DNA from: Prorocentrum cordatum
Taxonomy: Eukaryota > Sar > Dinophyceae > Prorocentrales > Prorocentraceae
DNA: 64,000 nucleotides
Direction: 5' to 3'
NCBI GenBank assembly: GCA_963575745.1
Contig: CAUYUJ010014760.1
Coordinates: forward strand, 1 to 64,000
Under the pieces are notes generated by a model, which did not search any database, was not told where the DNA came from, and saw only the letters and a list, made by a program, of their open reading frames with translations. Shown in pieces: positions 18,806 through 31,438 of the stretch. Made by a program: the position numbers and the translations under genes. The first letter of the stretch is position 1. Each line of letters starts with the position of its first letter.

Positions 18806-21210
18806 ATGCTGCTCCCGCGGGAGGTGCCGGAGGGGGTCCGCCGCGCGAGCGCTCTGCGCCGCCGGCCGACCCACCTCCCCAAGGCCCGACCCCCCCCCCC
18901 CCCCGACCCCTCCGACTCGGACTCGTCGTCCTGGATCAGGGGTTGGGGCCTTTTCGGCATCAGTTGGAAGGGCATCGGCAACCGCGCCCGCTGGATCGCC
19001 GAGGGGATGGGCGGGGGCACTTTCAGGGCCGTTGGGAGCTCCAGGTCTGCCTTTTCGACTCGCGAGGCAGGAGGATGGCTGAGCTCCGACGGCGGCTGGG
19101 TGCTGTACATGGCCGACCAGATGGGTCTCTACCTGTTCGGCTCCGCGTGGCCGCTCGTCGCCGGGCTCGTGGCGATCCTCTCCGGCACCGGCGTGATCGC
19201 GCTCCTGGCCCACAGCTTGAGGGCGCTCTTTGCTCCCTGCAGCTGGGCAGCTTGGACATGCGGTCTGGTGCTGGCATGCTGCCCCTGCCCACGGCGCAAG
19301 ACGCCTGGCGAGGCCAAGCTTGACAAGCTGGTCCCGCCGGCGGCCCCGCCCCTCACCGACGTGGCATGGCATGGCCCAGCCGTGGGTGCAGACCCGACCA
19401 CCGATTGGTACCGCAAGAGCATCAAGGAGGGCAGGGGCTCCAAGCGCGGCCAGAACGACCTCCTGATCAGGGTCGACTACCGAGTCGCGCGGCTCAAGCT
19501 CAACATGAAGTCCCCGGAGCGCATCAACCGCCAAGGATTATGGGTCGAGTACGACTCCGTGAAGGGCGCGAGCGACAAGGGCTTCCGGCGCGAGCTCGAG
19601 CAGCGCGACCCGCGCTGGCTCCACCCGTGCCGCTCCGCCGGTTGCACGGGGTGCACGGGGCGCGAGAACGAGCTGCACTGCAAGGAGTGCGCCGCCCTCG
19701 ACAACGAGGCTATCGTGGACCTCGGCGACTACTCGAAGTTCACACCCTGCCGGATCTTCGTCTGGCTCTGGCGGTGGTTGGGCTTGACCTACAAGCTGCT
19801 GCTGTACGTCATCTCATGGCTTTCGTGTTGCGGGGCGTGCATCTGCCGCCGGCGACGCCGCCGTCGCAAGACTGGCGATGCGGAGCCTGGCGTGCAGGGG
19901 TCCGTGGCGAGGCTGCTCGACCAGGAGTCCGAGGCCGAGGTGGACGTCGAGGACAACCCCTGCGAGGCGGTGAAAATGGGGCTCATGATCAAAGGCAAGA
20001 TGCGTCCACTGGCGCCTGAAGGCTGCCGCGACGCCGCTCGCGGTGAGCCGACCGTGCCGTTGGTGGAGGACGGCCGAGCCTCGGACCTCACGCCCCCCAG
20101 CGAGGGGAACGCGACGGCTTGCCTATACGCGCAACACATGCAGATCTACATGGTCTTGCGCTATGGCGAGAAGTGCTCCCAGGTAACGTGCTTCCGCGAA
20201 GCAGTGGGCATGGCCTCAGGAGTACCACTCTGCCTGCAGCACCTCGGCGGCGACGCTGCCAAGGCGATCAACGACACTCCCACAAGTGGCGGGTTCTTCG
20301 CAGGTCTGCGGCGTCGGACCAGGAGGAGCCCCGCCCCGCGGAGCCGCAGACCAGAGCGTGCTGCCGCCGCTCCAGCTCGGAGCCGCACTCCAGAGCGCTC
20401 CACCCCGGCGGTTCCCGCTCCGGAGGCACCCACCAGCCCAGGCGACCCTGTCCCCGCGCCTGCGGAACCACCGAGCGTGCGGTTTGAGGCGCCGCCGGTC
20501 CCAGAGTTCCCCAAGCCGCCCACGCCGCCGCCCATGCCGCTCGGGCAGCATATCATCGTTCGGGCGAAGGTGCGCTGGCCAGCAGGGGCGCAGTGGATGA
20601 TCTTCAGGGGACAGGCAGCCGATGCCGCAGCAGCCAGCGCGGTCGCCGAGTACCTTGACGGCGCGATGGCCCTCGAGGTGGGGGACCCGACCAGCACCGT
20701 CATCCGTTTTCTGGTGAAGCCTGACGGCGTCATCCGTGCACCTGCTCCGGGACCCTCGGGGCGACTGCCCGCAGGGTTCATCGAGGAGATGCTCCACCAC
20801 GCGCCCTTGGGTTGCGAGGAGCTCGGCAACGGCGTCCTGGCGACCAACATACCCGAGAAGGTCTGGCACAAGTTGGCTGCGTGGCACGGGCTCCCCGTGG
20901 GCGGCCGCGCCGGGCCACTCAGTGAGGCCCACTGGCTACTGCTCCGCGAGAAGGTGGCCAGCCTGGTCCGGCGGCACCCTGAAAGGGGAGTTGCGCCCTG
21001 CCTCAGCTTCGAGGCGGGAGCTACCGAGGCAGACGCCAGATTGCGTAACCACTGGCAACGGCTGGACCGTAGCAGCTCGCCCAAACCGCCAGCTGGGTCT
21101 GCCCGGCGAGGTTCACGCTCGCCATCAGCCGAGGGCGGGCGCGCAGCTAGTTCTGAGGCGCCCGCATCGGGAGAGAGCCATCAGGAGGACGACGGCGGGG
21201 ATATGATGCA
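18806..21210 (+). CDS. Gag-like ORF with membrane segments (element 1)
   Basis: The first ATG in this frame is 18806; the true start may lie slightly upstream. Around residues 115-165 a hydrophobic segment (GLVAILSGTGVIALLAHSL) is followed by Cys-rich sequence. A second hydrophobic, Cys-rich segment near 325-345 (LLLYVISWLSCCGACIC) ends in eight arginines. Between them is a cluster CRSAGCTGCTGRENELHCKEC, which could bind zinc. Then comes a Pro-rich linker and a region around RAKVRWPAGAQWMIFRG. Near 21210 the reading continues in the next frame, indicating an indel. The position 5' of RT argues for a gag-type structural protein; membrane segments there are unusual. Confidence 0.6.
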
Positions 21211-21216
21211 TGCTAC

Positions 21217-24200
21217 TTGGAGGAGAAGGCCCGAGGATCGAGCGACGCCGCGGCGGTGCAGAGTGTGGCCGCCGGCTTCGGCGAGGAGGCCCACCAGGTG
21301 CTCGCCAACCTCATCCGCTACGCCCAGCACCTCAGGCAGCAGACGTCCTGTCCTCAGGATCTCGCGCAGCTCGATGGGCACATTGGCAGCTGGGAGGCGC
21401 TGCAGCAAGTGCCTTCACGGCCTCAGACCCCCGAGGCGGCGCCGAGCAGCCTGCAGGGTCTGCTCAAGCTCCCGCCCGAGCGCCACCGCTCGCCGGGGCC
21501 GCCGGCCACCCAGGCCGATAGCGCGCCCTCGAGCGAGACGCGGCGGCCCCGCTCGCCAACAGTGCCTGCATCGGCACTTACACTTGGACTACGGGACACC
21601 GGCCCCCTGCCTGCCGCGGCTGGGCTCGCCCCAGTTGTTCGCCCGCAGGCTCCAAACGTTGGGGCCCTGTTCCGCTACGACCATCACATCAGCGACTTGG
21701 GTTTGCCCCCAGGTCTGGCTACGGCCCCAGCACGCTATGCTGCGGGAACCCCAGAGGAAGGCGGAGGAAGCGACCCGTTTGGCCTCGCGCAACCCGGAGC
21801 ACCCATGGATGCGAACACCGCGCGGATGTTGCACGCCCTGGAGGGGGTCGCTAGCGCCCGCCAAGGCGACAAGGCGGCCCAGCGCGGGACAGTGGCAGCA
21901 TTGGGAAGAGCGCGGGAGTTGGACGTCTACTTGGCACGCGGGTGCGGCCAGCTGACGATGGAGGTCTGCGACGAGGTTCTTGGGCGCGAGTTGTTCTATG
22001 CTCTGCGCCGGACCTGCGAGCAGAATAAGGCCCTGATGCTCGCGGTCGAGGCGCCCACGACGGTGTCCAATCGGATCGCGATGGCCTGCGCCTCGCTCAG
22101 CTTCGGCGGCAGCAGCTTGGACAACCTGGCTCCGTGGACTGCCTCAGCGGCGGATTTCCCGACGTGCAAGACGGTCGCGTTCGACAAGTACAGCGCGCCG
22201 CACGACACCAAGCTGGAGACCAGGCCCAGGGCGCCAGTGGTCTTTGACCCGTGGAAGCGACAGGCCCAGAACATGACCAAGTTCTTCGGGCTCGTCTTCG
22301 GACGGGAGCACGTCAAAGAACGCCTGGACTGCCTGGAGATCCTTGCGCGGGAGTGCGAGAATGACGACCGCGCCTTCCCGCCCAAGCTCGTATACGAGCT
22401 ATGGGGGGAGCTGTGGCCGACCTGGTGTGAGCGCCTTCGACAGAAGAAGAAGCGAGGCCTCCCGCGCGTGCTGCAGACGGACAACCCCCGGAAGGAGGAC
22501 CTCAAGATGGTAGCCTTCGCTCCCAAGGCGGACGGCCGCCCAGCGTTCGTCTTGCCCAACGCCTTCGACCTGGAGCCCCCCACGGGCTACTACCAGGAGG
22601 TCGTGCGCCCTCGCCAGCAACGCTACCTGCAGACAGTCCTCAACGATTCAATGCACGGGGTGCGCGGCGTCCCGGGCAAAGCAGGCGAAGTCGGAGAAGG
22701 TGGCGAACCGGTTGTTGGGCTGCATGATCAGCGAGCAGGAGCAGCGCCCAAGAGGAAGCCCAAGGCCAAGGCCCAGCCGAAGGCCACCTCAGCGCGCGCC
22801 GCCTACCCTGCTGGCAAGCGGCTGAACGCACAAGAGATCAAGCTCTCCGTCCAGCACGCGCCCTGCGACAAGCAGGGCAAGCCGCTCTGATGGGACAACT
22901 CGACCTGGATCGGCTGCAAGAAGGGCGCTCAAGGGTGCTCGCATTCACACGAGCTCATCAAAGGCCTGAAGGATGTGCACTGGACCGTGCAGTGCCAGCT
23001 GCCCAGGCGAGGCGGGCTCCGCAACGCCGCCAAGATCGACCCAGCGTCGGTCAACGGGAGGATCGCGCAGCTGCGGGCCCAAGCCAAGACGGAGGCGGAC
23101 AGCAAGCGGGCGGCAGGCGCGGGGGCGACAGAGAGCCAGCCGACCAAGACGGGCTGGGCACCACCTGACGAGTACGCCGAGGTTCAGCGCACCGAGCTGG
23201 AGTCCGAGCTCCGCGAGGCTGCCCAGGGACCCGACGCCACCTGGTTGGAGGACCCGCGCGCCGACAGCCCCGCCCTGACTGGGACGAGCGTCTGCACAGA
23301 CGCGGGGGCCTTGGCCCAGCAGAAGCTGCTCGTGGCTGTCCAGGAGAGCGGAGTGCTCGACCCTGTGAGCCACGCCAGTGACTACCTACGGTCACATGTC
23401 TTGGCCCGCCTCGCCTGTGCCCGCGGGCGCGAGGAAGAACTCTCAGTCGAGCAGGTACTCCTTGAGGCAACGCGCCACGGGGGCCCTACCTTGGCTGCCG
23501 AGGCTAGCGAGCTCCTGGACCGCATCGGGGCGAAAGCCGGCAACCTGGGGGCCGATCCAGACGTCATCATCACCCCAGTGCGATGGAACGCGGAGAAATC
23601 AGTGGGCCAGGGTTCCGTCACCGTGCAGGGCCAGACTTGGCACTACCTTGACTACCAGGACCAGCTGCCCCTCGACGAGTGCATCGCGAAGCGTCTGCAG
23701 GTGCCCATCGGAGTTTCGGAAGAACGCCGATGTCTCCCACTTCATCTGGCGGCCGCCAAGCTTTGGGTGCAGCTCGAGGCACCACCTGACGCCCAGCAGG
23801 TCAAGGACCTGGCCCTCGAGATCCGCAGGGACCTCCTGGATGAGGCGACCGACGCTGCTGCGGGCCTCGCTGACGCCCCACCCTGGATATCCCCCAGGGA
23901 GGCCGAGGTCCGAATGCACATCCATGACGCGGTGCACCGCGACCATGACAAGGATTTCAGGTGCGTCGCCCTCTTCCCGTGCGAGGCGTTGGACGAAGTG
24001 GTACTCAGAGTCTGCCGAGCAGATCACTGGGGTCATTTGGATATTGACACAGTCCTTCCAGCGGGGGGGCCCAAGCAGGAGTGCCGCGTGATCATCCATC
24101 GCGGGCACATGCGTGTCCTTCACCCTCCGTCTGGCGCTGAAGGCCGACGGGTGGCCGACGAGCTGATTCGCACCTGGGCCACGAGCGGGAAGGACCTCAA

Positions 24201-27200
24201 TGAGCTCCCCACCATGGGCTGGGAGACATACCTCGCTTCCGAGGAAGAGGGCAGCCCGGTGGTGTCCAGCAAACCCCCACCGTGCCAACACTGCAGGGCA
24301 CTCGCAGCACAGCAGCAGCAGCGTGGGAGAGCCGCCGGCGGCGCACCCGCCGTGGTCGAGCTCCCCACCGAGGTGGCCTGCCCAGACTTCAAGGACCTGG
24401 TGCCGTTGCGCTCTCGACCCGCCTTCGCATGGGGGCTCAGGACGCGGGAGATCTTCGCCGGCGCAGGGCGCTGGACACAGGCCATGAAGAACGCGGGCAT
24501 CGCCACCAGCGAGTCCGTCGAGTACTACGGGCAGCCTCTGCTCAGCAAGGACCCCAGGCCGCAGTTCGGCATCCGCGACCCGCTAGTGCGCGAGCGCCTG
24601 TACCAGGAGTTCAGTGCGCCCCCAGGCCCGGACGAAGCCAATGTGCTACAGTTCGCTCCTCCCTGCGTAAGCCACTGCCCCTGGCAGTTGGCAGCAGGGG
24701 GGACGAGGACCTTCGAGTGCCCAGATGGGACTGGCGAGCGCCAGGTCGAGATCGATGGCAACGTGTTCGGGGAGTTCGCGCGCATGGGGGCAAAGCGGGG
24801 CCACGAGGCAGGACGAGAGTTTCTCATCGAATCCTCAGCACGGGACGGCAGGTACCCCAAGCTTTGGGATCGACCCTGCATGAGAGCTCTGGTGCACGCG
24901 ACTGGGGCCCGGGCCCTCGCCATAGACATGTGCGAGTGGGGACTCGCACCCCCGGACAAGCCACAGCATCGGTACCAGATGCGAACCTGGTGGCTGGTAT
25001 CACTCGGGCTCTATCCTTACGCTCTGATCTTGGCCAGGCGGTGCTCGGGCAAGCGCACGCACCGCACGTTGGAGGGGGGCCTGCCGTGCGACTTGACGGG
25101 CGCCCAGGTGGAAGCCCACCACCTCGACACACGCCCGCGGCTCAGCAAGGCCGAGGCAAGCGAGCTGATCAACCTCAACACCAAGCTGGGCGAGAACGGT
25201 GGGTGCCATGGCCTCGACGAGGACGGCATCACAGTCAGGCTTTCCCTGGACGACAAGCTGCTCCGCGTGAACCAGCTCATCGCGCGGGCCGCCCCGGACA
25301 ACTTCCACTGGGCGCGGGTGGATTTCCGCGCCAAGCGGCACTACTCCGCTCTGGCCGAGAACCAGTGGGCCCGCTACTTCGGAAAGACCTCCGAGGGCGA
25401 GCTCCGCTTCACCATCAGCACGCAAGCCCCGCCCAGCCTGGAGGGTGGAGGGCGCGTCCCCAGCGGCGCCCCCCAGCTCAGCGCTGCAATGAAAGGGGAG
25501 CTGGGAAGCGCCGGCTTTGGGCTGGGACTGCGGGGCATGCGGAGGACCCAGCACGCAGGGCAGTATGCACCGCGGCTGTGCGCTGCCTGGGCAGCCGCGC
25601 TGAAAGCAGCGGCTGCCGGCACCGCTCCTGAGAAGCTGGAGCGGCAGATTGCGGCGATGGACGCCGAGGCGCGGGCTTTGGAGGAGAAGCTGGAAAGCAA
25701 GGTGGCGCGGGCCGGGCGTTTTGACGCCCTGGAACAAGACCCCCCTCCTTCATCGCGCCCGTCAGCCTGTGCGGCAGAGGGCGCCGTGACCGAGGACGGG
25801 ACCATCAGCGAGCAGGGCGAGAAGTGCGGCAGCTTGCGGAGGAGCGCCATCATCGGTAAAGCAGGGGAGGATCAGAACAGGTGCAGTTGCAACCACGACG
25901 ACAGCTGGCTTGAGGCCCCCCTCAGCTGCTGCGACGTCTCGGACTGCCTACCCCACCCGAAACTGAGAGGCTCAACGGAGGTCAGGGTTGACGAGAGCTC
26001 AAAGGGCTCACGTGGGGGCGGTCGTTCAAAGGACGGCTACCCGGAGAGAGACGGGGCGGAGGAGGACGGCGGGAGCTTAAAGGGCGAACGCCAAGGTGCG
26101 GACGAGGTGGAGGTGGAGACCGACGGTGAGCCAATCGTGATCGAGTGCGGCGGCGACGAGAAGCGGGGCGGCAAGCGAGGCGGCAAGCGAGGAGGCTGGA
26201 AGCGCAATAAAGCGCGCAAGCGTGAGGCGCGTGAAGCTGCCGCTCGAGGTGGAGGCGGACCCGGCGGAGATGGCGATGGCGACGACGACGGGGGTGAGAG
26301 CCCAGACGAGGATGAGGAGGAGGAGAACCACCGCCAGAAGAAGGCGAGAGAAGCCGAGGATGAAGCATCTCGAGCCAGCCCGGTGCGAGTCTTTGCCCCG
26401 CAGCAGGGCGACCAGTGGGTGCTGCTCAAGGGGGGCCCGTTCGAGGCAGGAGAGGTCAAAGCGAAGCTGAGGGTCTCAGATGCGCTGTCCGGGTGCATCT
26501 TCGACGAGGACCAGCTGTACCTCTTCGAGTACACGGAGGACGAGGACACGGCAGGCGCACGCGGGCCACCCCTCGACGACGAGAAGTCGGTGCGCCCTGG
26601 AGAGAAGCTGCTGCTGTGGGCCACGCTGAAGCCGCCGAAGGACTGGACCAGCTGGGGCCCCCGGTGGGATCGCGATCAGCAACCAGCACCTGGCGCCACA
26701 GCTCAAGCCGGCCAACGGAGGGTCACAGCCAGGGTTGCTGACCGGGCCTCAGCCGCAGCGGCAGCTGCAGGATCGAGCGGGGCCGCAGCAAGCTCGGCAG
26801 CCAGCAGCAGCCGCATGCCAGCACCGACGTTCAGCGAAGTGGCCGCAGCAGTGGGAGGCGAGAGGGCAAGCTCAGCCCCCCCGTCCAGCGGAGGCACTTC
26901 GAGGAGCTCGGGCGCCCTGAGACGAGTGGAGGAGCAGCTCGCCGAGGCCCAGGGGCACCACGCCCGCCTAGCGGGCGAGGGTAGCGACCAGGAGCGGAGC
27001 GCCGCACGTGCAGTCGGGCAACTGGAGGTTAGGCGCAACGAGGTCCAGGCCCGCCGCGCCGCTCGACTCGAGCGCGAGGCGCGCCGGAAGGAGCGCGAGG
27101 ACCAGAGGGCCATGAGTGCCCCCCCGAGGCCTCAGAGTCCGCGGGAGTTCCCAAGAGCCCCCCCCCCCACACCGGAGGCTGAAGGGGACCAAGAGGCTAC

Positions 27201-28509
27201 CTCCGATGAGGCAGGGCGCAGGGCCACCGAGACACACCCGGGGGTAGCCTGTCGCGGGGGAGTCCACAAGTGCAATGCAGCACGGCGCTTCGTCAAGAAC
27301 TTCAATGACGTGCGGAGGGGCGACAAGAGCAACGACCTCCAGCACGCGGATATCCTGTACCTGAACGGGATCGGGCAGATGAGCGACGTGTTGATGCAGG
27401 AGTACCCTGGGGCAGATCCGACGGATCCGACCCTGGCGCCCGAACCTCGCCAGCTCGGCGAGATCCTGGCGCGCTACGTGGAGGAGCGCGAAGCGCTGAA
27501 GGTCAAGATGAAAAGCCTCGGCATCCCGCGGGACGAGCACGCCGGAGGAGGGGTCCTGGACCCCATATACGTCGAGACCGAGAAGACCTACATCGAGGAA
27601 TGCGAGGGCCAGGGCATTCCTAGCGCCCGCAGCCGCAGCCGCAGTCGGGGTGCGGGGACGGCCCCCCACGAGAGAGTGAGATCCTCCGGAGGGGGGCCCG
27701 ACGGCTCAGAGTCGTCCGCCTCCGAGACGATGGCCCCCACTGCAAGAGGCAGACTGCGAGCGAGGTCGCCGCCGGATGAGAGCCGCGGGCGCAGCATCGC
27801 CCCTGGCCCAAGGGACCCGGGGCGTAGATGCGGAGGCCCCGAGGTGCCGCCGGCGGGTGTCCGCCCGGGCGCGCGCTATGGGAGCAGACCGGAGGCCCAC
27901 CAGGGCGAGCGCCCAACGGCGCCGCCGGCTGCCTCTCGCCCTGGAGCCACCGAGGCTAAGGAGTACCTGGCTTGGTGCCTGAAGCACGTAGAGTTCGCCC
28001 CGGCGCTGGTGAAGGAGGTGACGGACTTGGGGAATCGTCTGCTCCTCGCCGCGGGGAGCGTGGAAGGCGCCGCGGCGCGGCTTCGCGAGGAGCGAGGGCG
28101 CGTCCTCGGGAATCCGCTCGGAGGGGTGCTCGACCCTGAGTTCGGCGCGGCCCTGGAAGAGGACCACAAGCAGTACCTCCGCGAGATGGCCATCAAGGGC
28201 GCCCCCGCCCAGAGGCAGCGGCCCAGGAGGCGCACCGTGGCCAAGCCCCACGCCTCAGCACGGGACCACGCCCTGGAGATGTACGCCGAGGCCTGGAAGG
28301 ACACCTCCTACGGCGCTGTGCTTTGGGCCACCCCAGAGGCTGAGGTCGCTCTGTCTGTCGGAGCTCCTCGAGAGCCCGTCCGGGCGAGTACCCAAGAAGC
28401 TGCCCGACCGCACGCTGAGCAGCGAAGGGCGCCCGATCCACGACATGCGCGCCGCCAACGGGGACTCGCCCAAGGAGCTGCACCCACCGGCTCTTCAGCC
28501 GAAGCATGA
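21217..28509 (+). CDS. Gag C-terminal region, CCCH finger and methyltransferase-like domain (element 1)
   Basis: One frame is open throughout except for TGA at 22888-22890. The segment just after the stop (IGCKKGAQGCSHSHE, ending near 22960) fits a CCCH-type finger whose first Cys codon would be the TGA. At about 24445-25130 lies a methyltransferase-like domain: REIFAGAGRWTQAM (motif I-like), FAPPC, then DRPCMRAL and CEWG. A long charged, low-complexity region follows (RGGKRGGKRGG, acidic runs, RSRSRSRG), then two short ordinary domains (27240-27600; 27955-28200). The end overlaps the RT frame, and a shift of frame near 28380 is needed to enter RT. This may be a polyprotein; the enzyme target is unknown. 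Confidence 0.65.
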
Positions 28510-31438
28510 GGCCCTCGTGCGCCTCTCCCTCTGGTGGTCAGCGCGCCACCCCGGAGTGCCACAGGTGATAGCCAAGAGGGACGTCTCGAGGGCCTTCAAG
28601 TGGCACTGGGTGCGCGACGAGGACGTAGCCGAGTTCGGCACCTCCCTCCCCGGCGAGGCTGTGGACATGGCCACGCGCGTGATGATGATCCACTGCGTGA
28701 TGGTCTTCGGGTGGTCGGGGTCCCCGGGCGAGTACACGGCGTTCGCCTGGAGCGCCAAGTGGGACCACGAGCGGCGCAGGCCGCCGGACCCCGCCGTCAA
28801 CGACGCGGTGCGCTGGTCGTCCAAGTGGTTGATGGACGACGGTGTCCAGGTCGAGCCGCTGGTCGGCCTCAGGCCCTGGCTCAGCGCAGCCGACTGCGAC
28901 GCGAGCATGAGGCGTGTCTGGGGCAGCGAGGCGATCAACGTTGACAAGATGGCGGAGGAGGGTACCTTCCAGGCAGAACAGTTGGTCTGGGGCCTCTATC
29001 TGGATGTTGACAAGCAACGCTCGAGGCTCCCGGAGCCCAAATGCGTGAAGGACGCCCGCCTCCTGGCGATCGACGAGCTGCGCTACGGGTGCCGCCGAGT
29101 CCCCATCAAGGTCGTCCAGGAACTGAGGGGCTCCGCGCAGTTCTGGGTGGCCACGCAGCCGGCTACCGAGCCTGAGCTGCCGGTCATCGACCGCATCCTT
29201 GGCGGCGGACTCGGAGCAGCCTGGGCGGAGCCCAAAGGGAGCGCGGAGGAGGTTGCCCTCGCCTGGGGCGAGTGGGATCAGACCCTCGAGCTGCTGCGAG
29301 TGCTCTTCGACGCGCCCGAAGCCTGGGCGCCCACCTTCGAGGCAAGCTTCATCTCCTGCTTGGGGCCGCGCGAGCGCCTGGCATTACCAGGGGCCGCCGC
29401 CCGGACGAGGTGGACGGGAGGAGATGCTACCACGACGACCATCGGCAACATAGACTGGGGGCGCGCAGTGGCAGGCAGCAAGGCGGCGCCACCACGCTAC
29501 ATGGCCGTGGATGCCGCCCCGCTCCCCCGCCAGCTGGAGGACGTGCTGAGCCACCCGGGGACCAAGAAGGACTCGGCCATAGTTATCCTCGAGCTGCTCG
29601 CGTTCGTGGCCTTGGCCGCAGCAGGGGGGGTTTAGTGGCTGGGCGAGCTCGTCTTCTACGTCACGGACAACATGAACGTGCGGTCGTGGATTTCCAAGAG
29701 ACGTCCCAAGCATCCACTGGCGAGGCACCTCATCCGCCTCATTCAGCGTGTGGAGGCCTGCCACGGGTTCAGCACCACCGCACTGTACATCCGCACCTAC
29801 CACAACGACATCGCGGATTGGCTGTCGCGAGAGGAGGCCAAGAAGGTCCACTCCGAGCTCCTGCGCAAGGGGTGGGCCCGCATCGAGCCGCCCGAGGCGT
29901 GGGGGAAGATGCTGGCGGAGGCGAAGGAGCATCTCTTGCGGCTGCCTGGGGAGGAAGGGCCCATTGCAGAGTCTGCATTCCGTCATCGGGCGCTGAGGAC
30001 CCCCACAGCGGTGCCGCGCAACCTGGCCCTCAAGGGGTGTCGAGGACTGGAGCTCGGGAGCCCGCTGGGCACCTACGGGCGCGCCTGGGAACGGCTGGGT
30101 GGGGAGCTGACGACGAGCAACTCAACGGAGGTGGACTGGATCATGTGCACCTTGTCCCTGGACCCGAAGGGTTTCGAGGTCGAGAAGCTGGTGTCCGCGG
30201 TCACCCAGGCAAGGCCGCAGATCGTCGTGGTCGATGCCCCGGGCAAGCTCGACCTAACCCGCGTCGTCAAAGCGCTGCGCAGGATGGGGTATCGCACGTG
30301 CGACCTGAAGGTCGTCTGCACCCACTACGGCGACATGACGGCTCGGGCCCGAAGCCTGCTCGTGGCGGGCCGAGGACCAGCAGGCGCCAGCCTGGCGAGC
30401 ATGCACATGCCGCCGGCGCGCCGCTGTCCACACGGAGTGAAGCACGCGCTGAGGGACAAGCTCAGCGAGGGCGACCACCACTGGCTCGACGACGAGGGGG
30501 GCGTCACGTGGGACCCAGCAGCCCGGAGCGGCTCCGACGCCATGCTACCCAAGGGCATCGGCCACATCAAGCTCGCCGACACGAAGCACCTGGTCTGCTC
30601 GATCGACGGCCCGATCGGCACGGTTCGCTGGCCTACAGAGGGCCCGGGCGGACCGGGAGGGACGTTGATCCACGTCCCGGGGAGCCGCGACGGGCGCGTC
30701 CGACCGCTGTCGCCCGAGGAAGTCTGGATCGCGCAGGGGGGCGACGAGGCGGCTTGGGTGGCGAGGCGGGCCCAGGGCGACACCGTGGATGCCCTGATGC
30801 GGGAAGCTGCGAGGTCCCTGCCGCCGGAAACGGCGAGAGCTGTCCTGGGCGCCGTCGCGGACGCTACGTTGCAGACCACCCAGCGGGCCGGCGGCTGCCG
30901 CGACCCCGCGGAGTCCGCCGCCTGGGAGACGACCCAGAGGTGGCTCAGGGCTTGGGCGCAGGGCGAGCTCCGCGTGAAGGCCGATGCCGCGGAGGACGAC
31001 CGACACGCGGGAGTGCTGAGCGACGACGTGCACAAAGCGAGGCGCAAGAGCCAAGGCGTCCGCTTCAGGGCGATCGAGGAGGACCTCGTGCGGGGGCCCG
31101 AGCCCCCACCCGACGCCAACTCAGGTGGACCTGAACGTAGTCGTCGACAAGCCCAAGAAGCGGCGGAAGCGGAGCCCCAACCGGGGCAAGAAGGTGGAGA
31201 CCCAGAGGCTAGTCAAGCCGATCGCGCTGGGCCAAGCTCGGGCTGCCATCGCCTTGCCGGACCACCCGACCCTGGGAGGGGAAGACTACGGCAGGTGGAT
31301 CGAGGAGCAGAAGCGCGAGGCGCTGATGCTGCGGCTGTCCGAGGGGACCCGCGCCGGCTACGAGACCGGCTGGCGGCAGTGGCAGGGCTTCAGGGCAGCT
31401 CAGGGCGAGTCGCCCTGGCTCGAGGGGCGCGACCGTGA
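28391..31438 (+). CDS. Reverse transcriptase, RNase H and C5-methyltransferase-like domain (element 1)
   Basis: RT starts with LPDRTLSSEGRPIHDMRAAN. Motif A is AKRDVSRAF, motif B GWSGSPGEY, motif C LMDDG, so all three catalytic Asp are present. RNase H begins with YMAVDAAPL (near 29500) and continues after an in-frame TAG (29633-29635) with FYVTDNMNVRSWI and YIRTYHNDIADWLSRE. From about 30026 comes a domain whose order of motifs resembles C5 methyltransferases: VVVDAPGKLDL (motif VI position), YGDMTARARSLLVA (motif VIII-like), PLSPEEVWIAQG (motif IX-like). I see no clear PCQ motif, so catalysis is doubtful. The end overlaps the YR frame by about 310 nt. Confidence 0.8.
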
